The notes: generated by a model not told the origin, from the letters alone. A stretch of DNA of 38,122 bases from a bacterium (GCA_021780195.1 JAJXZE010000014.1:1-38122); one strand, 5' to 3'; positions 5,800 through 13,301 are shown, numbered from the stretch's first letter. Numbers and translations: made by a program.

Positions 5800-8121
5800 C
5801 TACGCTTTCGCTTCCGTCGGGACGTCTTCGATCTCGCACACGCCGCTCACGCACGCGAGCTCCTGCTTCACGTCCGTCACGTCCTCCTTTTCATAGAGCA
5901 GAATCTGGGAGAAGTCGATCTCCGGCATCCTGGCCAGAAGTTCCGCATAGCGCTCTTTCGTGATCTCCTCATAGGGAGCGAGGAGATAGGCGTGATCCTC
6001 GCGGGGGAGGAAGGAAAGGCCGCCGATCATGTCCCAGTTCTTGTACGTCCAGTCGGCCACCGCAAGCCATTCGTCGTCGCCCACGGAGATCGTGACCGAC
6101 GGGTTGTGTTCGGTGTAGTTCGTCTTGACCTTCTTCCAGTACTCGAGCTGGTCGAGCGCGGTGAGGTCGTTCTTCACGACGGCGCCTTCGGGCGCCTTTA
6201 CCGGGAATTCGACGACGTAGGTGTTCGCCGAGGAAAGCGACTGGCCCACTTCGGGGAAGTAGGGGACCTTCTGGTCTTTCAGCATCTGGAAGAGCGAATC
6301 CGTGGCGGCGATGCGCACGCGGCGGAGGTAGTACTTGGCATGGCGCGGGTGGAGTCCCGAGGACGAGTCCACGGTCTGCGAAAGGTTCCCGGAGGGCTTC
6401 ACGCATGTGACCGCCATCGACGCCGAAATGCCGAAGCGTTTGGCGTACTCCTGGTTCACTTCGATGGCGCGGTCGCGGAGTTTGCGGAGCATCGCCTCGT
6501 CGCGGACCGCGGCGCAGTCCCACTGGCCGGTGATCGAAACGCCGAGGAGCCGTTCCGCGTCGCAGTTCTTCTTCCACTCCTTCGAGAGATAGGGGAAGTT
6601 GGTGAGAGTCGACTGATAGGTGCCGAGGATCGCCGCGAGGCGCACCTTGCGCATGAGCGATTCCTCGGTGTCGTCGGCACGCGCCACGATCTCCGAAAGA
6701 TTGCAGAATTCCTTGGGCTGGAGCAGAATCTCGCCGCACGGGTTCGTGCCGATCTTCCCGATCTCCTCGCCGAGGAACGAAACACGCCGCGCGGGAAGCT
6801 GGAGGGGAAGACTGCCGCGGTTGAAGATGCCGCGTTCGCCGGTGCGGCTCTTGACGAGCGAAAGCCATTCTTCGAGGAAGACCTCGGAATTCGGTTTTTC
6901 CGTGTAGACCGCGGAATTATTGGCCATCGCGCGCTGGGGCTCCGTCATCCAGAACTGGCCCATTTTCGCTTCGCGCATTTCCTGGTCATCGAGGTCGGAG
7001 AGCGAGATCATCGCGCTCCGGCGCACGCCGCCGGAAACCACGATCTCGCCGATCTTACAGCAGAGGTCGTGCACGTCGAGGTTCGAAAGGCGCTTGCCCT
7101 GGCGGGCGAAGATGCGCGCACGGGCGAAGGAGAGCAGGGCGCGGAGGGGTTCTGGGCCGGAGCTCTTGCCGCCCATCGTGGCGAGGCGCGCGCCCGCCGG
7201 ACGGAGGCCGGAATAATCAAAGTCGACGTCCTTCCCGTCGAACCATGTCTTGAGGCCGACGGTGAGTGCGTCGCACCACCCCTCCTTGCTGTCGGGAATC
7301 GCAAACGTCTCGAGTTTTTTTCCGGTCTGCTTTTTGATCTGCGGAAGCTGTTGGACGTACTGGCTCTCCACGGAGTAGCCGGCGCCCGTGCCGCACATCG
7401 AGATGTACATCATTTCCGCAAAGTCCTCGAGCTTGGTCGGCGCGGTGAATGAACAATTGAACGCGGCGACATTCGTCTTGCCCGCCGCCTTGCCCGCGAA
7501 CTGGAGGAGCCGCATCGACGGCATCGCTTCCTGCCGGAGGATCCCCTCGCGTACTTCCGCGTACTCGGCCTCGGTGAGTTTTCCGCCGAGGTTCTCCTTC
7601 ATGAAGTTCACGTAGCGGTCGACGGTCTCGATCCACGTCTCACGCCGTCCCTCTTCGGGGATCCACCGCGAGTAGGTGCGGTAGTAGACGAACTCGGCGA
7701 GCTGATTTTTGAAATACGATTTGCTCTCTTCGGCGAGCTTACGGACGTGTTCGGGGATCTCGCGCTTCTTTTCGCGGATCTGCGCGCGGTCGCTGCGGTA
7801 CAGGATGTATGCCTTGGCCGTTTTCGCATAATCCATAAGGATCAGCTGGGTTTCGACGGCATCCTGGATCTCCTCGATGGTCGGCACATGGTCCTTCTGA
7901 AGTTTTTTCGCGAGCATCGCAATCACCTGGTCGGAGACCTTCTCCGCGTCTTCGCGCGAGCGGATCTCGCCCGTCACCGTCATCGCCTTCGCAATGGCGT
8001 TCGTGATTTTATTCTGATCGAATGCCGCGATTCTTCCGTCCCTTTTCCTTACTTCTTTGAACTCGTGTCTGCCGAACATTTTTGGGGTGAGTGTTTTATT
8101 TTGTTTTCGACGTATGACCAT
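5800..8121 (-). CDS. nrdJ: Class II (adenosylcobalamin-dependent) ribonucleotide reductase
   Basis: A 773-aa enzyme converting ribonucleoside triphosphates or diphosphates to deoxy forms. An N-terminal ATP-cone (KRDGRIAAFDQNKITNAIAK) precedes the catalytic barrel. Key cysteines are visible: FNCSF, the thiyl-radical Cys in TNPCGEILLQ, its partner in EFCNL and a C-terminal redox pair CVSGVC. This pattern matches Lactobacillus-type RTPR rather than class I (no R2 gene here) or class III (no glycyl-radical tail). Start 8121 has AGGCGG upstream; ATG 8079 just before the ATP-cone is an alternative. It lies 54 nt behind the PEGA gene on the same strand. B12 must be made or imported by genes not in this window. 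Confidence 0.92.
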   Translation of the reverse strand: MVIRRKQNKTLTPKMFGRHEFKEVRKRDGRIAAFDQNKITNAIAKAMTVTGEIRSREDAEKVSDQVIAMLAKKLQKDHVPTIEEIQDAVETQLILMDYAKTAKAYILYRSDRAQIREKKREIPEHVRKLAEESKSYFKNQLAEFVYYRTYSRWIPEEGRRETWIETVDRYVNFMKENLGGKLTEAEYAEVREGILRQEAMPSMRLLQFAGKAAGKTNVAAFNCSFTAPTKLEDFAEMMYISMCGTGAGYSVESQYVQQLPQIKKQTGKKLETFAIPDSKEGWCDALTVGLKTWFDGKDVDFDYSGLRPAGARLATMGGKSSGPEPLRALLSFARARIFARQGKRLSNLDVHDLCCKIGEIVVSGGVRRSAMISLSDLDDQEMREAKMGQFWMTEPQRAMANNSAVYTEKPNSEVFLEEWLSLVKSRTGERGIFNRGSLPLQLPARRVSFLGEEIGKIGTNPCGEILLQPKEFCNLSEIVARADDTEESLMRKVRLAAILGTYQSTLTNFPYLSKEWKKNCDAERLLGVSITGQWDCAAVRDEAMLRKLRDRAIEVNQEYAKRFGISASMAVTCVKPSGNLSQTVDSSSGLHPRHAKYYLRRVRIAATDSLFQMLKDQKVPYFPEVGQSLSSANTYVVEFPVKAPEGAVVKNDLTALDQLEYWKKVKTNYTEHNPSVTISVGDDEWLAVADWTYKNWDMIGGLSFLPREDHAYLLAPYEEITKERYAELLARMPEIDFSQILLYEKEDVTDVKQELACVSGVCEIEDVPTEAKA

Positions 8122-8175
8122 TTTACCGCCTGGGGCGGGCAAGTGAAAGGGTGTGGATAGCGGACTACGACAACT

Positions 8176-9501
8176 TCAGCGGGGGAAGTCAAACCTTGCG
8201 AGTTTTCCGAGGGAATTTACGAGATAAAAAGTATTGTCGGAGGGGTTGTAAAGGGGGAGGGTCCCGGTCGCCACGGCCGTGAAGTTCCTGAGGCCGAAAT
8301 CCATGAGGTCGAGGAAGACGACGCGGTCCGGGTAGACCACGAAAAGGTGCGTGCGATCCCCGTACCAGAGAAGCCCCTGCGCTTCCGGGACGTCGGGGAT
8401 GTTGAAACGGCCGTAGGTCATGGCGTCCGTGAAGGGGAAAAGATCCAGACTTCGCGCGCCGAGCGCGCCGAGCGCCGAGCCGTCGTCCGCCACCGCGAAG
8501 GAGCGCACGCCGTCGTCGAGCTTCGTGAATGATTCTCCGTTCACGTCATAGCGCCAGAGCGTGCCGTCGTGCTGGAGCACCGCCACGGCGTCCGTGCCGA
8601 TCCACCGGACCTCCGCGGCCGTTCCGGGAATGGTCGAGGAGCTTCGGGTGACGGTCTGTGCCGCGCGGTCGTAGATGACGAGGGACAATGCGCCGGTTTT
8701 TTCCGCGTATCTCGTCCAGGCAATCGCGGATGGAGCGATCGCGAACGCGCTGCCGAAGACGACGCCCGCGGGCGCGGCGGCGATCACGGTCGTCGTCGCG
8801 CGCGACGCGTCAAAGAGGAAGGCGTGCGACGCATCGAGTGCGAAAATCTGCAAGGCGTTCGCAGGGTCGATCGCCGCGCGCGCGGCGAAGGGGATCGGTA
8901 CGCTGACCGCCGTCGGTGCGACGCCCGCGTTGTCCGCGGAGTTCTCAAAGCGGTAGAGTGTCGCGGCGCCCGTCGTCGCGTCGCGCACGAGCGCGTCCTC
9001 GAGATTTGCTCCGGCGTCGATCAGCGTGCCGTGCGCGATCGTCTTGCCTTGCCACCTGATCGCGTTCGCGGGCGTCTGGACGATCACCGCGCCCCCTCCC
9101 GCAAAATAATTCTTTACGGTGCCGGTCGAGACCGAAGCGGGCACCGCGGGGATGAGCACCGCGTTCTTGAGCGCGGTGACGAGCGCGGGCGTGACCGCCG
9201 CGTTTTCCCGCCAGGGGAGGTAGCCGTCCTTGCCGAGCGCGACTGAGTACGTTCTCGGGAAAAGATTCGAAATAAGCGTCCCCTTGGAAAGGAATCCCGA
9301 TTGATTCTGCACGGGTTTGCCGTCGAGCGTGATCGAGGCATCCGAGGGGAAGGAGCGGAGATAGATCGCGCCCACCTTCTCCGCGCGGAAGGTACCGAAA
9401 TCAAAGCGCCATCCTTCGGCGTAAAGCACGACGGTGGTCCCGATAAGGAGGAAAAGGGCCGTCAGGACGTAAAAAATGGCCCTTCGTGTCCGGCGCGTCA
9501 T
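8176..9501 (-). CDS. PEGA-domain membrane-anchored protein
   Basis: The track start (9699) runs through a promoter and an RNA gene, so ATG 9501 is chosen (441 aa); it has GAGG and a TTGAGG-17-TACAAT promoter just upstream. Residues 8-28 form a single transmembrane anchor (IFYVLTALFLLIGTTVVLYA). Residues about 45-105 are a PEGA domain ('IYLRSFPSDASITLDGKPV', then 'YSVALGKDGYLPW'). The rest looks like a beta-propeller-type repeat region (WIGTDAVAVLQHDGTLWRYD; LLWYGDRTHLFVVYPDRVVF). PEGA proteins are common surface proteins; the function here is unknown. nrdJ follows in the same direction and may be co-transcribed. Confidence 0.8.
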   Translation of the reverse strand: MTRRTRRAIFYVLTALFLLIGTTVVLYAEGWRFDFGTFRAEKVGAIYLRSFPSDASITLDGKPVQNQSGFLSKGTLISNLFPRTYSVALGKDGYLPWRENAAVTPALVTALKNAVLIPAVPASVSTGTVKNYFAGGGAVIVQTPANAIRWQGKTIAHGTLIDAGANLEDALVRDATTGAATLYRFENSADNAGVAPTAVSVPIPFAARAAIDPANALQIFALDASHAFLFDASRATTTVIAAAPAGVVFGSAFAIAPSAIAWTRYAEKTGALSLVIYDRAAQTVTRSSSTIPGTAAEVRWIGTDAVAVLQHDGTLWRYDVNGESFTKLDDGVRSFAVADDGSALGALGARSLDLFPFTDAMTYGRFNIPDVPEAQGLLWYGDRTHLFVVYPDRVVFLDLMDFGLRNFTAVATGTLPLYNPSDNTFYLVNSLGKLARFDFPR

Positions 9502-9510
9502 ATGCCCTCG

Positions 9511-9539
9511 ATTGTAGAGGATACATGCTTTTTCCTCAA
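9511..9539 (-). promoter_or_regulatory. Promoter TTGAGG-17-TACAAT for PEGA gene
   Basis: On the minus strand TTGAGG (9539-9534), 17-nt spacer, TACAAT (9516-9511), then 9 nt to ATG 9501. Confidence 0.7.
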
Positions 9540-9589
9540 GTGTCGGCGAGATTGCGCGCCCCGCATTGCCGCCGTGCCGCCGCCGACCA

Positions 9590-9598
9590 TGGTATACT
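9590..9598 (+). promoter_or_regulatory. Extended -10 promoter for candidate RNA
   Basis: TGG-TATACT (-10 at 9593-9598). It would start transcription near 9605, the base of the closing stem of the structured RNA. Confidence 0.5.
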
Positions 9599-9602
9599 CT
9601 AA

Positions 9603-9752
9603 GTGTCCCGTTGCCAGATCTCGGATCAAGCAATTTAAAAGGGGCAGGCGATAGTACCACGGTCCGTGGATCGCGGTTGAGCCAACCCACATGGCGCAAT
9701 GCCAGAGATCGGACGGGATACCTAAGGCACCGAACTTCGCGTTCGGTGTTTT
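9603..9752 (+). ncRNA. Candidate structured RNA with own promoter and terminator
   Basis: No protein frame fits. The strand folds well by eye: closing stem 9603-9611 with 9713-9721 (9 bp), inner stem GATCTC 9617-9622 with GAGATC 9705-9710 extended by GG/CC, then two hairpins, GCGAT-CCACG / CGTGG-ATCGC (9648-9674) and GGTTG / CAACC (9675-9687). The domain is 119 nt, followed by a terminator CACCGAAC / GTTCGGTG with TTTT (9728-9752). The size recalls 5S or 6S RNA, but the 5S loop C and SRP signatures are absent. It could be a new RNA class or a divergent known one. It does not precede a plus-strand gene, so a riboswitch is unlikely. Confidence 0.55.
9728..9752 (+). terminator. Intrinsic terminator of the candidate RNA
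   Basis: CACCGAAC / GTTCGGTG stem, loop TTCGC, then TTTT. Confidence 0.8.
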
Positions 9753-9780
9753 ATGTATCCGCCGCGCTCCGTTGCGCCGC

Positions 9781-10119
9781 CTACGCCATCGCGTCGATCT
9801 TCGCGGCGAGGATAAAGTCGTTCTCGGAAAGTCCGCCGACGGCGTGCGTGTTGAGCTCGAGACGGACCTTGTTATAGAAAACGTGAATGTCGGGGTGGTG
9901 GCCTTCCGCTTCCGCGATCGCGGCGATCTTGTTCACGAAGATCATTGCCGCCGCGAAGTCGGCGAAGGCGAACTCGCGTACGAGGTGCGCCCGATCGGGA
10001 GAGGTCCATCCGGGAACGTCAGCGAGATAATGGTCGACGTGCGCCGCGTCGAGCGGGGGCATGCCGCCTTCGCAGGGGACGCAGTGTTTTTCAAGAAATG
10101 ATTCCTGCGGCTGAGGCAT
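9781..10119 (-). CDS. Pterin-4a-carbinolamine dehydratase
   Basis: A 112-aa single-domain enzyme of the PhhB/PCD family (COG2154). The catalytic signature 'EGHHPDIHVFYNKVRLEL' and the 'THAVGGLSENDFILAAKID' tail are present. The N-terminus 'CEGGMPPL' is typical of short bacterial PCDs. The enzyme dehydrates 4a-hydroxytetrahydrobiopterin; free-living copies without an aromatic hydroxylase are often tied to folate or molybdopterin metabolism. No hydroxylase is in this window. It lies 39 nt behind the VIT1-family gene in the same direction and is probably co-transcribed. Confidence 0.9.
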   Translation of the reverse strand: MPQPQESFLEKHCVPCEGGMPPLDAAHVDHYLADVPGWTSPDRAHLVREFAFADFAAAMIFVNKIAAIAEAEGHHPDIHVFYNKVRLELNTHAVGGLSENDFILAAKIDAMA

Positions 10120-10158
10120 CGTGATGGTGGGACGGTTGAACGGGGAGACGACGGTTTT

Positions 10159-11046
10159 TCAGAAGCTTCCGCTACCGACGTGGAAGGCGGTGCCGACGAT
10201 CGTGCCGAGGATATAACTCGCGCCGGCGGTGCCGAGCATGAGGAGTACCGATTCCGTGATGTCGTGCCAGAAGGCGCGGTCGAACACCGTGGCGCTGAAG
10301 AACGTGAAGGCGGCGAGGAGGAAGATGCCGACCGTGGTCGACGCCGCGAACGCGGGGAGCATCGCGTGGAGCAGGAAGTAGGGGAGCGCGAGGAGAATGA
10401 CGGAAGCAAGATACGAGACGCCCGTCACGATCGCGGAGGCGAACGGCGTCTTTTGCGGATCTTGTTTCGCCTGGAGATACGCCGCGGACCCCATGGATAT
10501 CGCGGCGGAGAAGCCGACGATCACGCCGGAGATACCGGCGATGAGCGTTTCGTGGGTGACGCCGAGAAACCCGGCGTGCACGCCCGTGATTTCGACGATC
10601 GCGTCCGCAAGGCCGAGCGCGACGAAACCGAGGTAGGCGACGCGCCTTTCCTGGAGGGAACCGATGAGCGACTGCTCGTGTGTCTTTTCGTCTTCGATGA
10701 TCGCGAGAAGCGTGACGCGATGCTCTTCGGGGATCCGGGGGAGGATGCGCTCGTAATCCTCCACAGAGGCCTTTTCGTGCGTTTCGAGGAGCTTGCTCAC
10801 GAAAGTGACGCCGAAAAAGACGCGCATGAGCGGCATGACGCGGAGGGAGAACGCATACGGTCGCGGATCCTCGCCCGGGAGAAGCGATTTCCAGAATTCA
10901 TAGTGGCCCTTTTCCTGAAGGGAAAGCTTTTCGAGGAGCTCGCGGTTCGCGGGTTTCTTCTCGCGCAGGGCGAGTTTGTGATAGACCAGATGCTCGGTAA
11001 GCTCTTTTCGGGCGTTCGCGCGGTAGAGGTTCTCCATATATTCCAT
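10159..11046 (-). CDS. Ferritin-like domain + VIT1/CCC1 metal transporter
   Basis: From ATG 11046 (or 11037) the protein is about 295 aa; the 499-aa track ORF runs antisense through patatin and is not used. The N-terminal 130 residues are helical with two ExxH pairs, 'EKGHYEFW' and 'EDEKTHEQ', consistent with a rubrerythrin/ferritin-like di-iron site. The C-terminal half has the VIT1 pattern ('GLADAIVEITGVHAGFLG', 'GFSAAISMGSAAYLQAK') and about five transmembrane helices. VIT1/CCC1 proteins move Fe2+ or Mn2+ out of the cytosol; the ferritin-like part is thought to sense or deliver iron. The gene is divergent from patatin with 19 bp between starts. Confidence 0.88.
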   Translation of the reverse strand: MEYMENLYRANARKELTEHLVYHKLALREKKPANRELLEKLSLQEKGHYEFWKSLLPGEDPRPYAFSLRVMPLMRVFFGVTFVSKLLETHEKASVEDYERILPRIPEEHRVTLLAIIEDEKTHEQSLIGSLQERRVAYLGFVALGLADAIVEITGVHAGFLGVTHETLIAGISGVIVGFSAAISMGSAAYLQAKQDPQKTPFASAIVTGVSYLASVILLALPYFLLHAMLPAFAASTTVGIFLLAAFTFFSATVFDRAFWHDITESVLLMLGTAGASYILGTIVGTAFHVGSGSF

Positions 11047-11053
11047 TGTACCG

Positions 11054-11062
11054 TATACTATA
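11054..11062. promoter_or_regulatory. Overlapping divergent -10 boxes (patatin / VIT1)
   Basis: TATACT 11054-11059 on plus sits 6 nt before the patatin ATG (11066). On minus, TATAGT (11062-11057) sits 10 nt before ATG 11046. The two boxes overlap, so the two polymerases should compete. Confidence 0.5.
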
Positions 11063-11065
11063 GAT

Positions 11066-11887
11066 ATGAAAAGGATAGGACTCGCGCTCTCGGGCGGAGG
11101 CGCGCTCGGCATCGCGCATATCGGCGTACTCCGCGCGTTCGTGGACGAGGGCATACCGGTCGACTGCATTGCGGGCACGAGCGCGGGGGCGATCGTCGCC
11201 GCGGGGTACGCGTTCGAAGTCCCGCTCGAAACGCTCACGCGCAAGGCGGGCGAGATCAACTGGTATACCATGGCGAGCCTTCCCGACTCGAAGCTTGGCA
11301 TCGCGTCCAACCGGAAGATCGAGGAGATCATGCGGAGCATGGTGAAGGACGCGAACCTCAGGGACGCCGCGATCCCGCTTGCGGTCGTCGCGACGGACAT
11401 CGAGGGAGGGGATGAGGTGGTCTTCCGCGAAGGCGTCGCCGCGGTCGCGGTCCGCGCAAGCGCGTGCATTCCGGGACTCTTCGTGCCGGTTACGATCGGC
11501 GGGAGGAAGTTCGTGGACGGCGGCCTCACGGAGCATCTGCCGCTCTCGCCGCTCCGGAGCATGGGTGCGGAAGCGCGGATCGGCGTGAACGTGATGCCGT
11601 GGCACGCGCGCCGCGAAGTGCGCAACGTGATCGACGTGATGGTGAACTTCGTGAGCATCCTCGCGAGCCATCAGCGCCATCTCGTGCCGCTGAACGCGGA
11701 TCTTCTGATCGAGCCGGACCTCGCGGCCTACAGCGTATCGGATTTCGGGAAGGCGGACGCGCTGATCGATGAGGGCTACCGCGCGACGATGGCGAAGATG
11801 CCCGAGATCCGCCGGCTTGCGGGACTCGCCCCGCACGGGAAGAAGGAAAATATCCTCCGGCGTTTCATCCGCTGGCTCAGGAGCTAG
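11066..11887 (+). CDS. Patatin-like phospholipase (RssA-type)
   Basis: A 273-aa serine lipase/acyl hydrolase. The oxyanion-hole motif 'LSGGGALGIAHIGVL' is at the N-terminus, the nucleophile is in GTSAG (Ser39) and the catalytic Asp is in 'VDGG' (Asp151), the complete patatin Ser-Asp dyad. There is no signal peptide. The size matches short bacterial NTE/RssA-like proteins acting on phospholipids or lysophospholipids. The start codon sits 6 nt after TATACT and lacks a Shine-Dalgarno, so a leaderless mRNA is predicted. The 3' end overlaps the convergent hydrolase gene by 11 bp. Confidence 0.92.
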   Translation: MKRIGLALSGGGALGIAHIGVLRAFVDEGIPVDCIAGTSAGAIVAAGYAFEVPLETLTRKAGEINWYTMASLPDSKLGIASNRKIEEIMRSMVKDANLRDAAIPLAVVATDIEGGDEVVFREGVAAVAVRASACIPGLFVPVTIGGRKFVDGGLTEHLPLSPLRSMGAEARIGVNVMPWHARREVRNVIDVMVNFVSILASHQRHLVPLNADLLIEPDLAAYSVSDFGKADALIDEGYRATMAKMPEIRRLAGLAPHGKKENILRRFIRWLRS

Positions 11888-12533
11888 GCCGCTTCCGTGG
11901 TTGCTCTGCTGCGGCCTTGATCGCCTTCACGATTTCCGGGAAGGTCGCGACGCGGAAGTGGCCGCGTTTGCTCTTATATATGGTGATCTTCGCGTGTGGA
12001 AGCTTTGCACGGTATTTTTCAGCGTGAGCCGGGGGAACCACGGCGTCGTCGCGCGAGAAGAAAAGGTGGAGATTCTTGGCCTGTTTTTCAAAAAGGCGCA
12101 GGCTCCCTTTCAGCGGAAAGCCGCCGGCAAATTCATCGCCGCCCGCGTTACTGTCGAACGGGGGCGCGACAAGAAACGCGCCTGCGATATTCCTTGGAAA
12201 CGCGTGGCGGGAAAGATATTGCGCGAGGAATACGCCGCCGAGCGAGGAGCCGATAAGAATGACGCCGTCGCGGAGATGGGGGAGGTAGCGTTCAAAATGA
12301 ATCTCCCAGTCCCCATAGCGTGCATTGTCCTGGAGCGGCATCCGCGGCCGGATGATCTGGAATTTTCCGCCGAGCTTTTCATCGAGATACTCGCCGCTCC
12401 AACCGCGCCATTTTTCGACGGAGACCTTCCTATTTTTCAGGAAGCGCACATACTCCTTCCGCGTTTTGAACGCTTCGCCGCCGTGGATCAGGACGATCTG
12501 CGGTTTGCGTCTCTTCTTCCTCGTGTTCTTCAT
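11877..12533 (-). CDS. Alpha/beta hydrolase (YdeN/RBBP9-like esterase)
   Basis: A 218-aa protein with a basic N-terminus (MKNTRKKRRKP), 'IVLIHGGEAF', nucleophile elbow GSSLGG (Ser97), a probable Asp in 'FFSRDDAVVPP' and His in 'KRGHFRV'. This is the triad order of small predicted esterases of the YdeN/RBBP9 type. The ATG at 12533 shares its A with the last base of the upstream tRNA-Pro CCA end, so tRNA processing would cut at the start codon. No other ATG is available early in the frame. The 3' end overlaps patatin by 11 bp. The substrate is unknown. Confidence 0.85.
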   Translation of the reverse strand: MKNTRKKRRKPQIVLIHGGEAFKTRKEYVRFLKNRKVSVEKWRGWSGEYLDEKLGGKFQIIRPRMPLQDNARYGDWEIHFERYLPHLRDGVILIGSSLGGVFLAQYLSRHAFPRNIAGAFLVAPPFDSNAGGDEFAGGFPLKGSLRLFEKQAKNLHLFFSRDDAVVPPAHAEKYRAKLPHAKITIYKSKRGHFRVATFPEIVKAIKAAAEQPRKRPSS

Positions 12534-12606
12534 GGTCGGGCCGCCGGGAATCGGACCCGGTCTAAACGCACCCCATGCGCTCGTACTACCGGTATACTAC
12601 GGCCCG
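12533..12606 (-). tRNA. tRNA-Pro (anticodon GGG)
   Basis: A complete 74-nt cloverleaf with encoded CCA. The acceptor CGGGCCG / CGGCCCG (7 bp) has the C1-G72 pair typical of bacterial tRNA-Pro, and discriminator A. The D arm is GTAT-ACCGGTA-GTAC, the anticodon arm AGCGC-ATGGGGT-GCGTT with GGG at 34-36, and the T arm CCGGG-TCCGATT-CCCGG. The T loop has C at position 55 where T (pseudouridine) is almost universal. Its promoter is at 12618-12647. The 3' A is also the A of the hydrolase ATG. Confidence 0.93.
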
Positions 12607-12617
12607 CAACGCCTATC

Positions 12618-12647
12618 ACTATACGACCTTTGACTCGATTCTCGCAA
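12618..12647 (-). promoter_or_regulatory. tRNA-Pro promoter TTGCGA-18-TATAGT
   Basis: On minus, TTGCGA (12647-12642), 18 nt, TATAGT (12623-12618), 11 nt before the mature tRNA 5' end, leaving a leader of about 5 nt for RNase P. Confidence 0.65.
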
Positions 12648-12659
12648 GGGGTGTATATT
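12630..12659 (+). promoter_or_regulatory. Promoter TTGACT-18-TATATT
   Basis: TTGACT 12630-12635, 18 nt, TATATT 12654-12659, then 11 nt to ATG 12671. It is interleaved with the divergent tRNA-Pro promoter. Confidence 0.65.
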
Positions 12660-12670
12660 AAAGAAAAACT

Positions 12671-13030
12671 ATGGCAACCGCTCCAAGGTTCGAGAGGCCG
12701 AATAATGAAGTGCCGAGATCCGGCAGTATGGGGAGTCAGTTCGGCAAATATGTCGGGGGCACGGAGATTAATCTGCCCCCCGACAAAAGGTGGATGAAGA
12801 CATTGGCGCACAACCTCATCCAAGTATTCCCCGACGCCAATTTTCAGGTCGTCCTCGACTTCATTACCTCGCTTCCCGAGGATCAGAGGGGTCTGGTGGC
12901 AAAGGAATTGTTGGAGACCATCGAAACGCATCCGCACGGAGTTTTGCGCGCGAAGGATCAGGAGGGCGCGCTTATGGATTGCATCGATGAGGTGAAAAGG
13001 AAGCATTTAAAAGCCGAGACCGTTCAATAA
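12671..13030 (+). CDS. Hypothetical protein, 119 aa
   Basis: A soluble, charged protein with a disordered, basic N-terminus (ATAPRFERPNNEVPRSGSMG) and a helical C-terminal 80 residues ('LPEDQRGLVAKELLETIETH', 'CIDEVKRKHLKAE'). No domain is recognised. It has its own promoter (12630-12659) but no Shine-Dalgarno, and a terminator directly after it, so it is an independent unit. One Cys only. It may be a small regulator, but nothing in the sequence fixes a role. Confidence 0.7.
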   Translation: MATAPRFERPNNEVPRSGSMGSQFGKYVGGTEINLPPDKRWMKTLAHNLIQVFPDANFQVVLDFITSLPEDQRGLVAKELLETIETHPHGVLRAKDQEGALMDCIDEVKRKHLKAETVQ

Positions 13031-13042
13031 CGAAGCGACAAT

Positions 13043-13073
13043 AAAAATCCCCGCACAAGTCGGGGATTTTTTT
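13043..13073. terminator. Bidirectional terminator
   Basis: AATCCCCG / CGGGGATT stem with loop CACAAGT, flanked by A5 and T7, between convergent genes; it touches the rpmB stop codon. Confidence 0.88.
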
Positions 13074-13293
13074 ACGCCGCGACGGCCGCAGGCGCTTTCT
13101 TCTTTCTGACGAGCGGCGCCTTGCTCTGTGTCCTCAAGCAACCGGTGCAGATAAGCTTCCGCGCGCCATCCACTTTGGCGTACTGGAGGTTGGGGTATTT
13201 GCGGCTCCAATTCACGGGATTGAACTTACCGCGAAGTTTCTTCCGCGCCCCGACCATCTTCGATCCTTTTCCGCAGAGTGCGCACTGTCTCAT
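13072..13293 (-). CDS. rpmB: Ribosomal protein bL28
   Basis: A 73-aa basic protein with the L28 start 'MRQCALCGKGSKMVGARKKL', the conserved 'FNPVNWSRKYPNLQYAKVDG' middle and 'KLICTGCLRT' near the end. The two CxxC motifs (CALC and CTGC) are the zinc-binding form of L28. It is a structural component of the 50S subunit. A promoter TTGCAA-17-TATACT lies upstream on the minus strand, ending 8 nt before ATG, with no Shine-Dalgarno, so a near-leaderless mRNA is likely. The tail is Ala-rich. Confidence 0.92.
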   Translation of the reverse strand: MRQCALCGKGSKMVGARKKLRGKFNPVNWSRKYPNLQYAKVDGARKLICTGCLRTQSKAPLVRKKKAPAAVAA

Positions 13294-13301
13294 AGGAGAT
13301 G

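Noticed and set aside
5767-7452. 561-aa plus-strand ORF
   Set aside because: Antisense to nrdJ, whose motifs are clear; the Arg/His-rich product with no domain is a GC-driven shadow.
9502-9699. N-terminal extension of the PEGA protein
   Set aside because: Passes through the PEGA promoter and the candidate RNA; a membrane anchor starts right after ATG 9501.
9603-9721. 5S rRNA
   Set aside because: Length and closing helix fit, but the conserved loop C (CCGAACTC) and loop E sequences are missing.
10180-11415. 411-aa plus-strand ORF
   Set aside because: Antisense to the VIT1 gene and out of frame with patatin.
11047-11658. N-terminal extension of the VIT1 ORF
   Set aside because: Lies antisense to patatin; the family homology begins near 11046.
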